A program made the position numbers and the translations under genes. 64,000 nucleotides of DNA from contig NZ_FXUE01000001.1 in the NCBI RefSeq assembly GCF_900182935.1, positions 186,001 through 250,000 of the forward strand, given 5' to 3'. The DNA is from Fibrobacter sp. UWB10. Its GTDB lineage: Bacteria > Fibrobacterota > Fibrobacteria > Fibrobacterales > Fibrobacteraceae. This document shows positions 8,558 through 17,038 of this stretch, in pieces. Position 1 is the stretch's first letter. Each line of letters starts with the position of its first letter. The notes below the pieces were generated by a model, which made no database searches, was not told the origin of the DNA, and saw only the letters and a list, made by a program, of their open reading frames with translations.

Positions 8558-9706
8558 TTAACGCACGTTTAATCTGTGGACTTCGGAACCAATCTTGACT
8601 AGATACATTCCCGAGTTAGGAACTTTAACATTCACAATTCCATTTACGGTTCCGCGAGCCATTACTTGCCCCATTGCATTGAATACTGCAAATGGTTGCA
8701 ATTTAGAACTTGACATTTGAATAGCAGAGCCTATACTTTGAACATGAATCTGCGCAGCCATGCGAACAGGGCGCAATTCCATATTATGATAATATGGTTC
8801 AAAATCATCTTTTAAGCAATCATAACGCAACTGACATGCAGAACGGACATCATAAGATTTCCATCTAACTTTTTCATAGGCATTACAATAACACCTTTCA
8901 TTACCATTTTTACAAAAGCATTCATCATCAGGATTTGCACAATCATATCTTAAATCAGGATAGAAGAAAATATTCAGCGTATTATCAAACTTCAAAGGAA
9001 CTAAATCCGTTTCTCCATATGCAAATCCTGATTCTCCAACAGGTGCAAGCCTTGTGGAATCAGTCTTTTTATACAAATAAAGTGAATCCGGTGAAATAGA
9101 ACAATGATTCCATGAATAACTAAACCATCCTTTATTTTGTTCATCCGGTTTCATTTCCCAATATTTCAAGGAATCTTTAGCATCTACAAGAATAGGGATT
9201 TCATCAATCCATTCCTTATAATCCGGAACCAATACATACATATTCTTTGAATAATATTCAAAGGAATCATCTTTTGAATAATAACTTTCTTGACGAATAT
9301 CATTATATGCAAAACCATATTCATCAACACCATCAACGATTCTCCAAGACAAATCCGAAACGAAATAAATCGTGTCAACCAAATCGCTCACCATTTTTAA
9401 TGGGAACGATTCATTCGTCTTCGAACAAAAACCGTCACTAGTTATAGGATCTTCAAAAGAAGTATCACGAGAAGAATAAATTAACACCGAATCTGGAATA
9501 GAATCTTTTTCCCATGTATAATGATACCAGCCATAATATTCCTCGGCATCACGTTCCATAGGTATGACATCACCATTTGCCAAATTTTTAATAATTGGCG
9601 GCATTTCAAGCCATTCCCTATATTCGGGCACAAGCAAATAAAACGTAAATGATTCTGCCTGCAGAAAGGCTATTGTACACAATACAAGCAGAATTATTTT
9701 TTTCAT
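8558..9706 (-). CDS. Secreted protein with two repeated modules and C-terminal sorting-like domain
   Basis: A 382-residue protein with signal peptide MKKIILLVLCTIAFLQA, which fixes the start at 9706. Two similar modules of roughly 90-100 residues follow: YLLVPEYREWLEMPPI...GWYHYTWEKDSIPDSVLIY and YVLVPDYKEWIDEIPI...GWFSYSWNHCSISPDSLYLY. A Cys-rich stretch (CANPDDECFC) and a C-terminal domain ending GMYLVKIGSEVHRLNVR come next; the latter looks like the sorting/adhesion domains found at the ends of Fibrobacter and type IX-secreted proteins. The gene is clearly richer in A+T than its neighbours. The module resembles bacterial starch-binding/fibro-slime-like beta domains only vaguely, and I do not assign a function. 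Confidence 0.6.
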   Translation of the reverse strand: MKKIILLVLCTIAFLQAESFTFYLLVPEYREWLEMPPIIKNLANGDVIPMERDAEEYYGWYHYTWEKDSIPDSVLIYSSRDTSFEDPITSDGFCSKTNESFPLKMVSDLVDTIYFVSDLSWRIVDGVDEYGFAYNDIRQESYYSKDDSFEYYSKNMYVLVPDYKEWIDEIPILVDAKDSLKYWEMKPDEQNKGWFSYSWNHCSISPDSLYLYKKTDSTRLAPVGESGFAYGETDLVPLKFDNTLNIFFYPDLRYDCANPDDECFCKNGNERCYCNAYEKVRWKSYDVRSACQLRYDCLKDDFEPYYHNMELRPVRMAAQIHVQSIGSAIQMSSSKLQPFAVFNAMGQVMARGTVNGIVNVKVPNSGMYLVKIGSEVHRLNVR

Positions 9707-9713
9707 TATAGCC

Positions 9714-10166
9714 CTACAGTTCGCCGTATTTTTGTTTGGGCTTGATTTCGCCGGGGAGCAACTGTCCCGGACTTGTGCGCATACCGTCTTTACCGGTAAA
9801 GTTCGGGTTATACGGCTTGACTTGTGCCTTCTTCTGTTCGGCCTGCAAGTCCAGCATGTGCCGTTCCCATTCCTGCATGGCCTGATCCAGTTCCGCGCGA
9901 GCATTGAGCATCAGTTCTTTCAACTGCATCAGTTCAAGCATCTTGTCGCGCTTCATGATCCAGAGCTCTTCTTCTTCGGGCATGCGCTCGATATTAAAGA
10001 GCAAGTTCAGGTAATCTTCTTCGGCTTCACGATAAGCCTTCTCCATATCCTTGTAGACCATATAACGGTCATCGACCATCGTCTGTTGCGGCGACGGATG
10101 CGACGCACACCCCACCATGGCGAGAGCCACAAGGAAAAACAATTGTACACAAAAAAAATTACGCAT
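9714..10166 (-). CDS. Small coiled-coil lipoprotein
   Basis: About 150 residues. The signal peptide has lipobox MVGC, so the mature protein is lipid-anchored. The middle is a long charged helix (KAYREAEEDYLNLLFNIER...), probably coiled coil, and the end is Pro/Gly-rich (PNFTGKDG, GEIKPKQK). The start is uncertain: the ATG at 10166 is chosen since it gives a normal signal peptide, with another three codons upstream. It heads toward the AT-rich gene and follows two other lipoprotein genes on the same strand. I recognise no family. Confidence 0.55.
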   Translation of the reverse strand: MRNFFCVQLFFLVALAMVGCASHPSPQQTMVDDRYMVYKDMEKAYREAEEDYLNLLFNIERMPEEEELWIMKRDKMLELMQLKELMLNARAELDQAMQEWERHMLDLQAEQKKAQVKPYNPNFTGKDGMRTSPGQLLPGEIKPKQKYGEL

Positions 10167-10236
10167 AGGCTTCATTAAAACGAAATACGGATAATGAACA
10201 ATCACACATTACACATCTCACATTCCACATTACACA

Positions 10237-11151
10237 CTACTCATTCTCTTCCGGTTTCTTGATCGTATACAGTCTTTCGAGCGTAATCTGGCTCTTGAAG
10301 GTCGCTGTATCCTTCGTATCGGGATTCACCATGGTGTGCACGCCGACCTTGACTTCACGTTCCTGGCAAGGCACGCCCGTAGTCGGGTCGATCATGACTT
10401 CGAACTGGGTCTGGTATTCCGCCTTAAGGCCCTTGTTGTACTTCTTGAAGTGTTCAGGAACAATGTTGCTATTCACGTGCTGTTCCCAAATGTAGTACGG
10501 GAAGCTTTCCTTTTCTTGCAGGTACACAATGTAGTCCAGGCAGCGACGATGGTCGCGGTTTTCAAAGCCCTTCACCACCACAGAGTCCACCTGAATCAAG
10601 GCAAAGTTCAAGCGGCCCTGGTCCTTGAGCATCTGCGTAATGTTACCCTTGGTCGGTACTTCGCCCAAAAGCATGTGGTCCATTTCCCAGCGGTGCTTTT
10701 CAAGGCGCTTCAAGTGCGGTTTGTAATCCGGATTCAAGAGTTGCTTACGCCAAACTTCGGGCATCGGAATACGTGCAAGCAAAGAATCGTAGCCGTCTTC
10801 AAGGCCTTCAACAGCCTTCACTTCGCGGTCAACAGCGGCCAAATCCACAGACTTCACGCGCCAGGCAAGTTCAGAGGGCATGTAGTTCTTCAGGTAGCCA
10901 CGCGACTTGTCCATCACGTAATCACGATGAACCTTCAAGGTATCGCCTGCATTGGAATACGTCAGGTTCGCATAGGCGGCAGTCACCGTTCCCATCTGTT
11001 CGTTGCCGTTCAGGTCTATGGTCGAAAAATAACCTTCAGCATAAAGTTCCACCGTAACAGGGGAATCCACCTTATAGCTCACATTCACTTTAGATTCACC
11101 GCAACCGCCGAGTACCAGGGCAGCTGTGACTGCGCACAATAATTTTTTCAT
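10237..11151 (-). CDS. Lipoprotein of unknown function
   Basis: A 304-residue lipoprotein with signal peptide and lipobox LGGC. The mature part opens with a beta-rich segment (VNVSYKVDSPVTVELYAEGYF) and later has paired acidic and basic segments. It lies three bases after the 145-residue lipoprotein gene on the same strand, so the two are probably cotranscribed. No recognisable domain or catalytic motif. The protein may be a periplasmic or outer-membrane accessory. Confidence 0.6.
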   Translation of the reverse strand: MKKLLCAVTAALVLGGCGESKVNVSYKVDSPVTVELYAEGYFSTIDLNGNEQMGTVTAAYANLTYSNAGDTLKVHRDYVMDKSRGYLKNYMPSELAWRVKSVDLAAVDREVKAVEGLEDGYDSLLARIPMPEVWRKQLLNPDYKPHLKRLEKHRWEMDHMLLGEVPTKGNITQMLKDQGRLNFALIQVDSVVVKGFENRDHRRCLDYIVYLQEKESFPYYIWEQHVNSNIVPEHFKKYNKGLKAEYQTQFEVMIDPTTGVPCQEREVKVGVHTMVNPDTKDTATFKSQITLERLYTIKKPEENE

Positions 11152-11154
11152 GAA

Positions 11155-11592
11155 TTACCGATTCTTAATCAATAAAATTTGTTTGGTCATCAAAACCTTG
11201 CCGTCACCGCTCACTTCGATTACGACAGGGCCGGGTTCCTTCTTACGGCACAATTCACGCGCCGTCATCAGGCCACCATGGCGAGACTTTCCTTGCAGCG
11301 TATAGACACCCTGCTTTTCGGTCACGGCCACTTCGTGGTTCCAAATTTCAGGCCCCCTGTTTGCAAGCGTACCTTCGTAGAAGGCCGTCTTGAGCATTGC
11401 AAAGTCAAAATTCGTTCCATAGCGGAACTGCACAATAAGCGGGTCGTTCATTTCGAACTCGCTTGCAGTATCAGCGATGACATCCAGGTTGACATTCCAT
11501 TCTCTGCCACACAGGATTGCCGTATCTTCTACATTACATCCCACAATCAGGCAGGCCAAGGCCGCCATCATTGCAACGAACCATTTTTTCAT
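11155..11592 (-). CDS. Small lipoprotein of unknown function
   Basis: A 145-residue protein with signal peptide and lipobox IVGC. The mature part is short and beta-rich, with two further cysteines (ILCGREW and ELCRKKE) that could form a disulfide. An AGGAGGC Shine-Dalgarno lies just before the ATG. It appears to be the first gene of a three-lipoprotein run reading to 9714. No family is recognised. Confidence 0.6.
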   Translation of the reverse strand: MKKWFVAMMAALACLIVGCNVEDTAILCGREWNVNLDVIADTASEFEMNDPLIVQFRYGTNFDFAMLKTAFYEGTLANRGPEIWNHEVAVTEKQGVYTLQGKSRHGGLMTARELCRKKEPGPVVIEVSGDGKVLMTKQILLIKNR

Positions 11593-11642
11593 ACATGCCT
11601 CCTTGTATGCACTTTCAAACTAGTAAAATACCCGTTTATCGG

Positions 11643-12890
11643 CTATCTCGAAAGCACAAACAACATTTCCAAATGGGGCGTTTGGGGGTAAAAAGCGAAT
11701 CCCTCGGCTTTTTTCAGGGCAAAACCGGCTTCCCGGAACCTGGAAAAGTCCCTTGCAAGCGTCACCGGGTCGCAAGAAACGTAAATTAGGCGGTTCACGG
11801 AGCTTTTTGCAATAGCCTCCAGCGCCGTCGGCGGAAGCCCCGTCCGCGGGGGGTCCACAATCAAAGTCGCAGGCACATCAACCACATTCTCGGCAAGCCA
11901 ATCTTCTGCGGGGGCAGATACATTCTCGATGTTTTTGAGGACGGGGGACACCCCCGTAACGCCCCCGTTTAAATTCACACGGGCATGCGTCAGGCAGCCT
12001 TCGTCACGTTCCACGGTCGTAATCTTTTTAAAGCGGTCTTCCAACAAGGCTGCAAAAAATCCAACACCGCTAAACAAATCAATAAGCCAAGCGTCACTCG
12101 CCTCGCCGCTTGCAATGCCTTCGTCTACAGCATTCTGCACAGCAGTCACAAGTTCCGGCAAAAGCGAAAGATTGCTCTGGAAAAACACCGAAGCATCCGA
12201 GCGGATTTTCTTGCCCGCAATTTCGACGACACTCACGGCATTTTTTTCGAAGTCGGCGGCAGGCATTCCCTTATAAAAGTAACTGACCTTACCCGCTCCG
12301 TTATCGAACAAATTCACATCCAGTTCAAAATTTCTAGGCGGGCGCTTAGACGCCTTCATCGATTCTTCAAAAATCTTCGCCGCATTTTCTTTCAGGAATG
12401 CATTGAGTGCAGGCGTTAGCACCGGGCAGTTTGCAAACGGAATAATCCCGTTGCTTTTTTGCATGCGAAATCCGTAACTGACCTTGCCGCTCTTGGCGCG
12501 GGCAATCACCACGCGGGCACGATTTCTATAACCCCACGCAGGTCCAGTATGAATCTTGAAATCTTCGGGCAGTTCCACGCGGGCAATTCGCCTAAAGTTT
12601 TCGCGTTCCACAAACGCCGAGCAAGCGGCCTGTGCAGAACTTTCCAAATGCTGCAAGCTGCACCCGCCGCACTTGCCATAAAGAGGACATCTCGGCTCCG
12701 CGCGGTCGGCACTCTTTTCCGTGATTTTAATCACCCGACCCCGCGTAAAATCTTTCTTATTCTGCAAGATTTCGACCTGGCAAAGTTCGCCTGCAAGCGC
12801 CCCCTGCACAAAGCACACGCGTCCATCAGGGAGTCTGGCCATGCCTTCGCCCCCCTGCACCATCTTTTCTATGCGGAGTTCATAAATCAC
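11643..12890 (-). CDS. TrmA/RlmC/RlmD-family RNA (uracil-5-)-methyltransferase
   Basis: A 415-residue enzyme that would make m5U in 23S rRNA or tRNA from S-adenosylmethionine. An N-terminal TRAM-like segment (EKMVQGGEGMARLPDGRV) is followed by iron-sulfur cysteines CPLYGKCGGC. The methyltransferase core has LIDLFSGVGFF, the DPPRTGL motif and the catalytic Cys in YVSCDP, and ends near PHLEMLFVL, where the Glu is the general base. The start is taken as the GTG at 12890 because it sits 12 nt after a TATATTTG element; an in-frame ATG lies ten codons upstream but beyond that element. Which uridine is methylated cannot be read from the sequence. Confidence 0.85.
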   Translation of the reverse strand: MIYELRIEKMVQGGEGMARLPDGRVCFVQGALAGELCQVEILQNKKDFTRGRVIKITEKSADRAEPRCPLYGKCGGCSLQHLESSAQAACSAFVERENFRRIARVELPEDFKIHTGPAWGYRNRARVVIARAKSGKVSYGFRMQKSNGIIPFANCPVLTPALNAFLKENAAKIFEESMKASKRPPRNFELDVNLFDNGAGKVSYFYKGMPAADFEKNAVSVVEIAGKKIRSDASVFFQSNLSLLPELVTAVQNAVDEGIASGEASDAWLIDLFSGVGFFAALLEDRFKKITTVERDEGCLTHARVNLNGGVTGVSPVLKNIENVSAPAEDWLAENVVDVPATLIVDPPRTGLPPTALEAIAKSSVNRLIYVSCDPVTLARDFSRFREAGFALKKAEGFAFYPQTPHLEMLFVLSR

Positions 12891-12894
12891 GACC

Positions 12895-12902
12895 CAAATA
12901 TA
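12895..12902 (-). promoter_or_regulatory. -10 element TATATTTG of the RNA methyltransferase gene
   Basis: TATATTTG on the minus strand starts 12 nt before a GTG codon. It fits TAnnTTTG and predicts a leaderless mRNA starting at the GTG. Confidence 0.55.
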
Positions 12903-13017
12903 GCATTCCACGCCGTTCACATTAGTTTTCAGCCGTAACCACTTTCCACTCTCCGTCCCCTACCTTATCCCTCTTAAAAGGTTTAGATTTATTAAAAAAT
13001 CAACTAAGGATGTTTTT

Positions 13018-14913
13018 ATGGTGTTCAATAAGATTCTTCCCCCCGTCCTCGCGATTACGGCTCTTAGTGCAAGTAGCCTGTTCGCTGCTACGGCCTACCA
13101 CAACCAGGTCGGTTTCTTGACTAAGGGTCAAAAGCAAATGGCCGTTGTCGGCGCCGAAGGCAAAGAAATCGTTTTCAAGACCTCTAGCGGTAACGAAGTT
13201 CTGAAAGTGACCGCCCCCGAAGCCCAAATCTGGGTTCCCGCTGGCGACACCGCCGCATCCCTGGTCGATTTCTCCGAAATTCAGACCGCCGGCAAATACC
13301 AAGCCTATATCGATGACGAACCGATCGGCCACCCCATCACCATTGCTGACAACGCCCTCGAAGAAGCTGGCAAGGCCTCTATCAAGTTCTTCTACTTCCA
13401 GCGTGCCTCTACCGCTCTTGAAGAAGAATACGCCGGCATTTATGCCCGTGCCGCAGGCCACCCGGATACAGCAGTAAAGTACCACGCCTCTACGGGCAAG
13501 ACCGATCTTAACGCCACCTTTAGCAGTCCCAAGGGTTGGTACGATGCTGGCGACTACGGCAAGTACATCGTGAACTCCGGCATTTCTACTTACACCTTGC
13601 TGCAGCTTTACCAGCAGAACAAGGCCTACTACGATACTCTGAAGCTGAACATTCCCGAAAGCAAGAACGATGTCCCGGACCTGTTGGATGAAATCCGCTG
13701 GAATCTGGACTGGATGCTCACCATGCAAGACGACGACGGTGGCGTGTTCCACAAGCTCACCACCAAGCAATTCGCCGGCACCATCATGCCCGCCAAGGCA
13801 AACGCCCAGCGCTACGCCATCGGCAAGGCTGTAGAAGCTACTTGGGACTTCGCTGCAGTCGTTACGCTGGCTTCCGAAATTTACAAGCCCTACGATCCTG
13901 AATTTGCCGAAAAGTGCATTATCGCCGCCCAAAAGGCTCACAACTGGGCAATGGCACATCCCTACGAAGTTTACGAACAGCCCAAAGATGTCGGCACCGG
14001 TTCTTATACGGGAGCAGCCGACTGGGCATCTAAACTTTGGACTCTCATCGAAATGTACCGCGTCAGCGGTGACACCAATGTTGTAGCCGCCATCAAGAAG
14101 CTTCCCATCAACAACAAGAAAGCCAAACTTCAAAGCTGGCAGAACAACTACATGCTGGGAATCTTCTCCATCGCTATGAGCCCCGATGCCTTCGAGCCCG
14201 AAATGGTGGATTCTGCAAACGCCATCATCATCAACATGGCCGACAATTTTATGAAGTCTCTCGACAACAACGGCTACGGTATTGCTCTCGATAAAGACGA
14301 CTTCTACTGGGGTTCCAACGGTGTTGCTGCCAACAAGGGCATGGTCCTGGTTCACGCCTACATTCTGACCAAAGAAGAAAAATACCTGAACGCCGTCCAA
14401 GGCATTGTGGACTACATCTTGGGCCGCAACCCCATTGACAAATCTTACCTCACCGGCTACGGTGTCAATCCGGTCATGAATCCGCACCACCGCGTAAGCC
14501 AGGCAGACAGCATTGAAGCACCTGTTCCGGGAATGATTGCCGGCGGCGCCAACGCTTCGGCTACGGATTGCGCCAAGCAATACAACAATGCAAATGCGGT
14601 TGCCAAATCCTACTACGACAATTCCTGCAGCTACGCAACCAACGAAGTGGCCATCAACTGGAACGCCCCCTTCGCCTACATTATCGGAAGCCTGCAAGCG
14701 ATCGCAACAACCGGCGTCACTTACGATATCAAGACTCCGGTCAACGCCAAATACGAACTTACTACTATTCCGGCAGCCCGCAACCGCATCAAGTACGCCA
14801 AGCCTCAAGAAGGCAAGCGCCTCGTAATCCGCGGTCAAAAGGTCCAGCTCGAATACACCGACAAGAACGGAATCAAGACTTACTTCAGCATTGGCGGCAA
14901 GAAGGTCCGCTAA
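13018..14913 (+). CDS. Secreted GH9-family endoglucanase
   Basis: A 631-residue protein with a signal peptide ending near LFAA. Residues about 25-110 form an Ig-like N-terminal domain typical of GH9 enzymes. The (alpha/alpha)6 GH9 domain follows: GWYDAGDYGKY with Asp176/Asp179 (base), GVNPVMNPHHR, and NEVAINWNAPF with catalytic acid Glu543. GH9 enzymes hydrolyse cellulose with inversion. A C-terminal tail of about 60 residues ending YFSIGGKKVR is beta-rich and basic, similar to the short basic C-terminal domains of Fibrobacter glycanases. The gene is followed by a bidirectional terminator. Confidence 0.92.
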   Translation: MVFNKILPPVLAITALSASSLFAATAYHNQVGFLTKGQKQMAVVGAEGKEIVFKTSSGNEVLKVTAPEAQIWVPAGDTAASLVDFSEIQTAGKYQAYIDDEPIGHPITIADNALEEAGKASIKFFYFQRASTALEEEYAGIYARAAGHPDTAVKYHASTGKTDLNATFSSPKGWYDAGDYGKYIVNSGISTYTLLQLYQQNKAYYDTLKLNIPESKNDVPDLLDEIRWNLDWMLTMQDDDGGVFHKLTTKQFAGTIMPAKANAQRYAIGKAVEATWDFAAVVTLASEIYKPYDPEFAEKCIIAAQKAHNWAMAHPYEVYEQPKDVGTGSYTGAADWASKLWTLIEMYRVSGDTNVVAAIKKLPINNKKAKLQSWQNNYMLGIFSIAMSPDAFEPEMVDSANAIIINMADNFMKSLDNNGYGIALDKDDFYWGSNGVAANKGMVLVHAYILTKEEKYLNAVQGIVDYILGRNPIDKSYLTGYGVNPVMNPHHRVSQADSIEAPVPGMIAGGANASATDCAKQYNNANAVAKSYYDNSCSYATNEVAINWNAPFAYIIGSLQAIATTGVTYDIKTPVNAKYELTTIPAARNRIKYAKPQEGKRLVIRGQKVQLEYTDKNGIKTYFSIGGKKVR

Positions 14914-14952
14914 CTGAAACAAGAACCTCCCAATCCCACCCAATACAAAACA

Positions 14953-14980
14953 AAATGCAGCATCGAATGATGCTGCATTT
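14953..14980. terminator. Bidirectional terminator between GH9 gene and coaE
   Basis: AAATGCAGCATC-GAAT-GATGCTGCATTT is a 12-bp hairpin with A-rich and T-rich flanks, placed between two converging genes. Confidence 0.75.
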
Positions 14981-14981
14981 G

Positions 14982-15548
14982 TTATATCAAGCTCTTGATT
15001 GCATTTTGCAATTGCGTTTCATCGCCAGAGTTGTCGATAAAATGAATTTTCTTTCCCGGGAAAAGCCTACGCCATTCATCTTCGCTGTCTTTTGCTGACT
15101 GCAATTCAATACGGCGCTCTGCATCCGCTTCGCTAAAGCCACGATTTGCAATCAATCGATTCTTGCGAACTTCGCGAGCGGCGCACACCACCCAGATTTC
15201 ATCGAGTTTAGCCACCAATTCCGGCACATTCTCGAATAAGGCAGCCTCTACAAACGCCGGATTTGCACGGAGCAGATACTGCGTGAGCACCGGATAAATA
15301 AGCGCTTCTAAGCGCACCCTGGCAGAAGCATCTTTAAAAACCAAATCTGCCATGTGGTTCCGGCTAATGCCTTTTTCGGTCAGCATGTCTTCGCCAAATT
15401 CCTTGGCAATCGCAGCTCGCAAATTCTTGTCATCACGATACAAGTGATGCACAGCGACATCAGCGTCAATCACGCGAATCTTTTGATCGCGCAAAATGCG
15501 GCCGACAAGCGACTTTCCTGCACCAATTGTACCTGTAATACCAATCAT
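14982..15548 (-). CDS. coaE: Dephospho-CoA kinase
   Basis: A 188-residue kinase that performs the last step of coenzyme A synthesis, phosphorylating the 3'-OH of dephospho-CoA. It has the P-loop GTIGAGKS, the conserved DADVAVHHLY segment, and LIYPVL and ALFENVPEL in the places seen in CoaE. The length is usual. Its ATG overlaps the stop of the upstream EamA transporter gene (TAATG), so translation is coupled. No functional link between the two is obvious. Confidence 0.92.
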   Translation of the reverse strand: MIGITGTIGAGKSLVGRILRDQKIRVIDADVAVHHLYRDDKNLRAAIAKEFGEDMLTEKGISRNHMADLVFKDASARVRLEALIYPVLTQYLLRANPAFVEAALFENVPELVAKLDEIWVVCAAREVRKNRLIANRGFSEADAERRIELQSAKDSEDEWRRLFPGKKIHFIDNSGDETQLQNAIKSLI

Positions 15549-16417
15549 TACTTACCGAGAGCGATTAGACAAATACCCAAAATCACGCCAAGCAAGGCGA
15601 CAAATTTCATCTTGCTCTTGCGTTCCTTGAAAAGTAGTAAACCCGCAAAGAACGAAATCAGCACGCTAGAGCGACGGAACACCGTAATAATCGAAATCAA
15701 GGCATCCGGGTCACTTACGGCCACAAAATAGCAACGATCCGCCACAATCAAAAGGATAGCGACCAGCACCATGGACCAACGGAACTGAAACGGAGTCGTC
15801 TTGTGGCGCGTTGGGAACCAAGTGATAGCACAAATCACAAACTGCCAAAGCATCATGTAAATGCTGAACCAAACCTGAACGGTTAGCGGGTCAAAGTTCA
15901 TACGTTGCAAAATGAACTTGTCGTAAACGCCACTGCATGCCGCAAGAATCGTCCCCAGCACCATGCAGATGACCCAACCATTGCTAAAGAAATGTCCCAT
16001 TTCTTTACGGCCCGCAAGGCTCAAGCCCACATACGAACAAATACAAATGGCAACACCCGCCCACTGGAGCGCAAAAGGACGTTCTCCCATGAACGTGACC
16101 GCAATGAAAATCGTAAATACAGGCGCAAGCGCACGAATCGTAGTCGCAATGCTCAACGGCAAATGCGCAAGAGCGTTATAAGTCAGAATCCAGCTACCGC
16201 CCACAATGGCCGCCTTACCGAACAAGTAAATATGACTTTGCAAAGGCAGGCTTTCGCAGTGGCCCGTCAAAAGGAGCGGGCTCATGAAAAGGGCGTAAAA
16301 AGCACTACAAAAGAACAACGTCACACGGACAGCGTTATCTTGCACTGACTTTTTCTTGGCGAGGTCATAACAGCCTAAAAAGAAGGCCGAAAGTAAAGCT
16401 AAAACGAACCATGACAT
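15548..16417 (-). CDS. EamA/DMT-superfamily transporter
   Basis: A 289-residue inner-membrane protein with about ten hydrophobic segments arranged as two five-helix repeats. It has ATTIRALAPVFTIFIAVTFMGERP in the first repeat and the matching ISIITVFRRSSVLISF...KERKSKMK in the second. These are drug/metabolite transporters; the substrate is unknown. The start at 16417 (MSWFVLALL) places the ATG 15 nt after a TAAATTTT element. The gene is followed without a gap by coaE. Confidence 0.8.
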   Translation of the reverse strand: MSWFVLALLSAFFLGCYDLAKKKSVQDNAVRVTLFFCSAFYALFMSPLLLTGHCESLPLQSHIYLFGKAAIVGGSWILTYNALAHLPLSIATTIRALAPVFTIFIAVTFMGERPFALQWAGVAICICSYVGLSLAGRKEMGHFFSNGWVICMVLGTILAACSGVYDKFILQRMNFDPLTVQVWFSIYMMLWQFVICAITWFPTRHKTTPFQFRWSMVLVAILLIVADRCYFVAVSDPDALISIITVFRRSSVLISFFAGLLLFKERKSKMKFVALLGVILGICLIALGK

Positions 16418-16424
16418 AGCGTGC

Positions 16425-16432
16425 AAAATTTA
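16425..16432 (-). promoter_or_regulatory. Putative -10 element (TAAATTTT) of the EamA-coaE operon
   Basis: It reads on the minus strand and starts 15 nt before the ATG at 16417. Little or no 5' leader is left. Confidence 0.4.
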
Positions 16433-16499
16433 GAAAACCCTCTTGCCAAAGCGATATTATAAACATATTTTTATCTTAACTTCAACAAAAGGAACCAAT

Positions 16500-16940
16500 A
16501 TGGGTATCAAAGGTAAAGCAACATCCCTTCTCGAAGAGTTCAAAGCCTTCGCATTCAAGGGTAACATCGTCGATATGGCTATCGGTGTTATCATCGGTGG
16601 CGCATTCGGTAAAATCGTGACTTCCTTCGTGAACGACATCGTGATGCCGTGCGTTACGGCTATTATCGCCATGGCTGGTGGTAAAGATGCTGGCGAAGGC
16701 CTCAAGTCTCTTTCCTATACGACTGCCCAGGGTGTAGCAATCCCTTATGGTAGCTTTATCGGTGGCATCGTCGACTTCCTCATTGTCGCCATCGTGGTGT
16801 TCATCGTGATGAAGAAGTTCCTCGGCTTCATGCAGAACATGCGCAAGAAAGAAGAAGCCCCGGCTGCTCCTCCGGCACCTCCTGAACCGTCTGCCGAAGA
16901 AAAGCTCCTCACCGAAATCCGTGATTTGCTTAAGAAGTAA
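16500..16940 (+). CDS. mscL: Large-conductance mechanosensitive channel MscL
   Basis: A 146-residue inner-membrane channel that opens under hypo-osmotic tension. The N-terminal amphipathic helix (LLEEFKAFAFKGNIVDMAIGVI) and first transmembrane helix with IIGGAFGKIV are classic, as is the second helix FLIVAIVVFIVMKK. The C-terminal helix ends EEKLLTEIRDLLKK after an Ala/Pro-rich linker (EEAPAAPPAPPEP). The ATG at 16500 follows AAAAGGA; an upstream in-frame extension is not conserved in the family. Standalone gene followed by a hairpin. Confidence 0.95.
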   Translation: MGIKGKATSLLEEFKAFAFKGNIVDMAIGVIIGGAFGKIVTSFVNDIVMPCVTAIIAMAGGKDAGEGLKSLSYTTAQGVAIPYGSFIGGIVDFLIVAIVVFIVMKKFLGFMQNMRKKEEAPAAPPAPPEPSAEEKLLTEIRDLLKK

Positions 16941-16988
16941 TTTATACGGCAAAGCCGCTTTTACCAGAACTTAGTTGGTAGAGCTTAG

Positions 16989-17012
16989 AGAGTCGCCTTT
17001 GGCGACTCTTTA
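16989..17012. terminator. Terminator hairpin between mscL and recF
   Basis: AGAGTCGCC-TTT-GGCGACTCT is followed by TTATTTATTT. It serves mscL. Confidence 0.75.
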
Positions 17013-17038
17013 TTTATTTCATTACTAAGCTCTCAGTT

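Noticed and set aside
13000-14943. Very long open frame antisense to the GH9 gene
   Set aside because: It mirrors a real cellulase with strong codon bias. Open antisense frames are expected when third positions are mostly C or G; its product shows no signal or motif.
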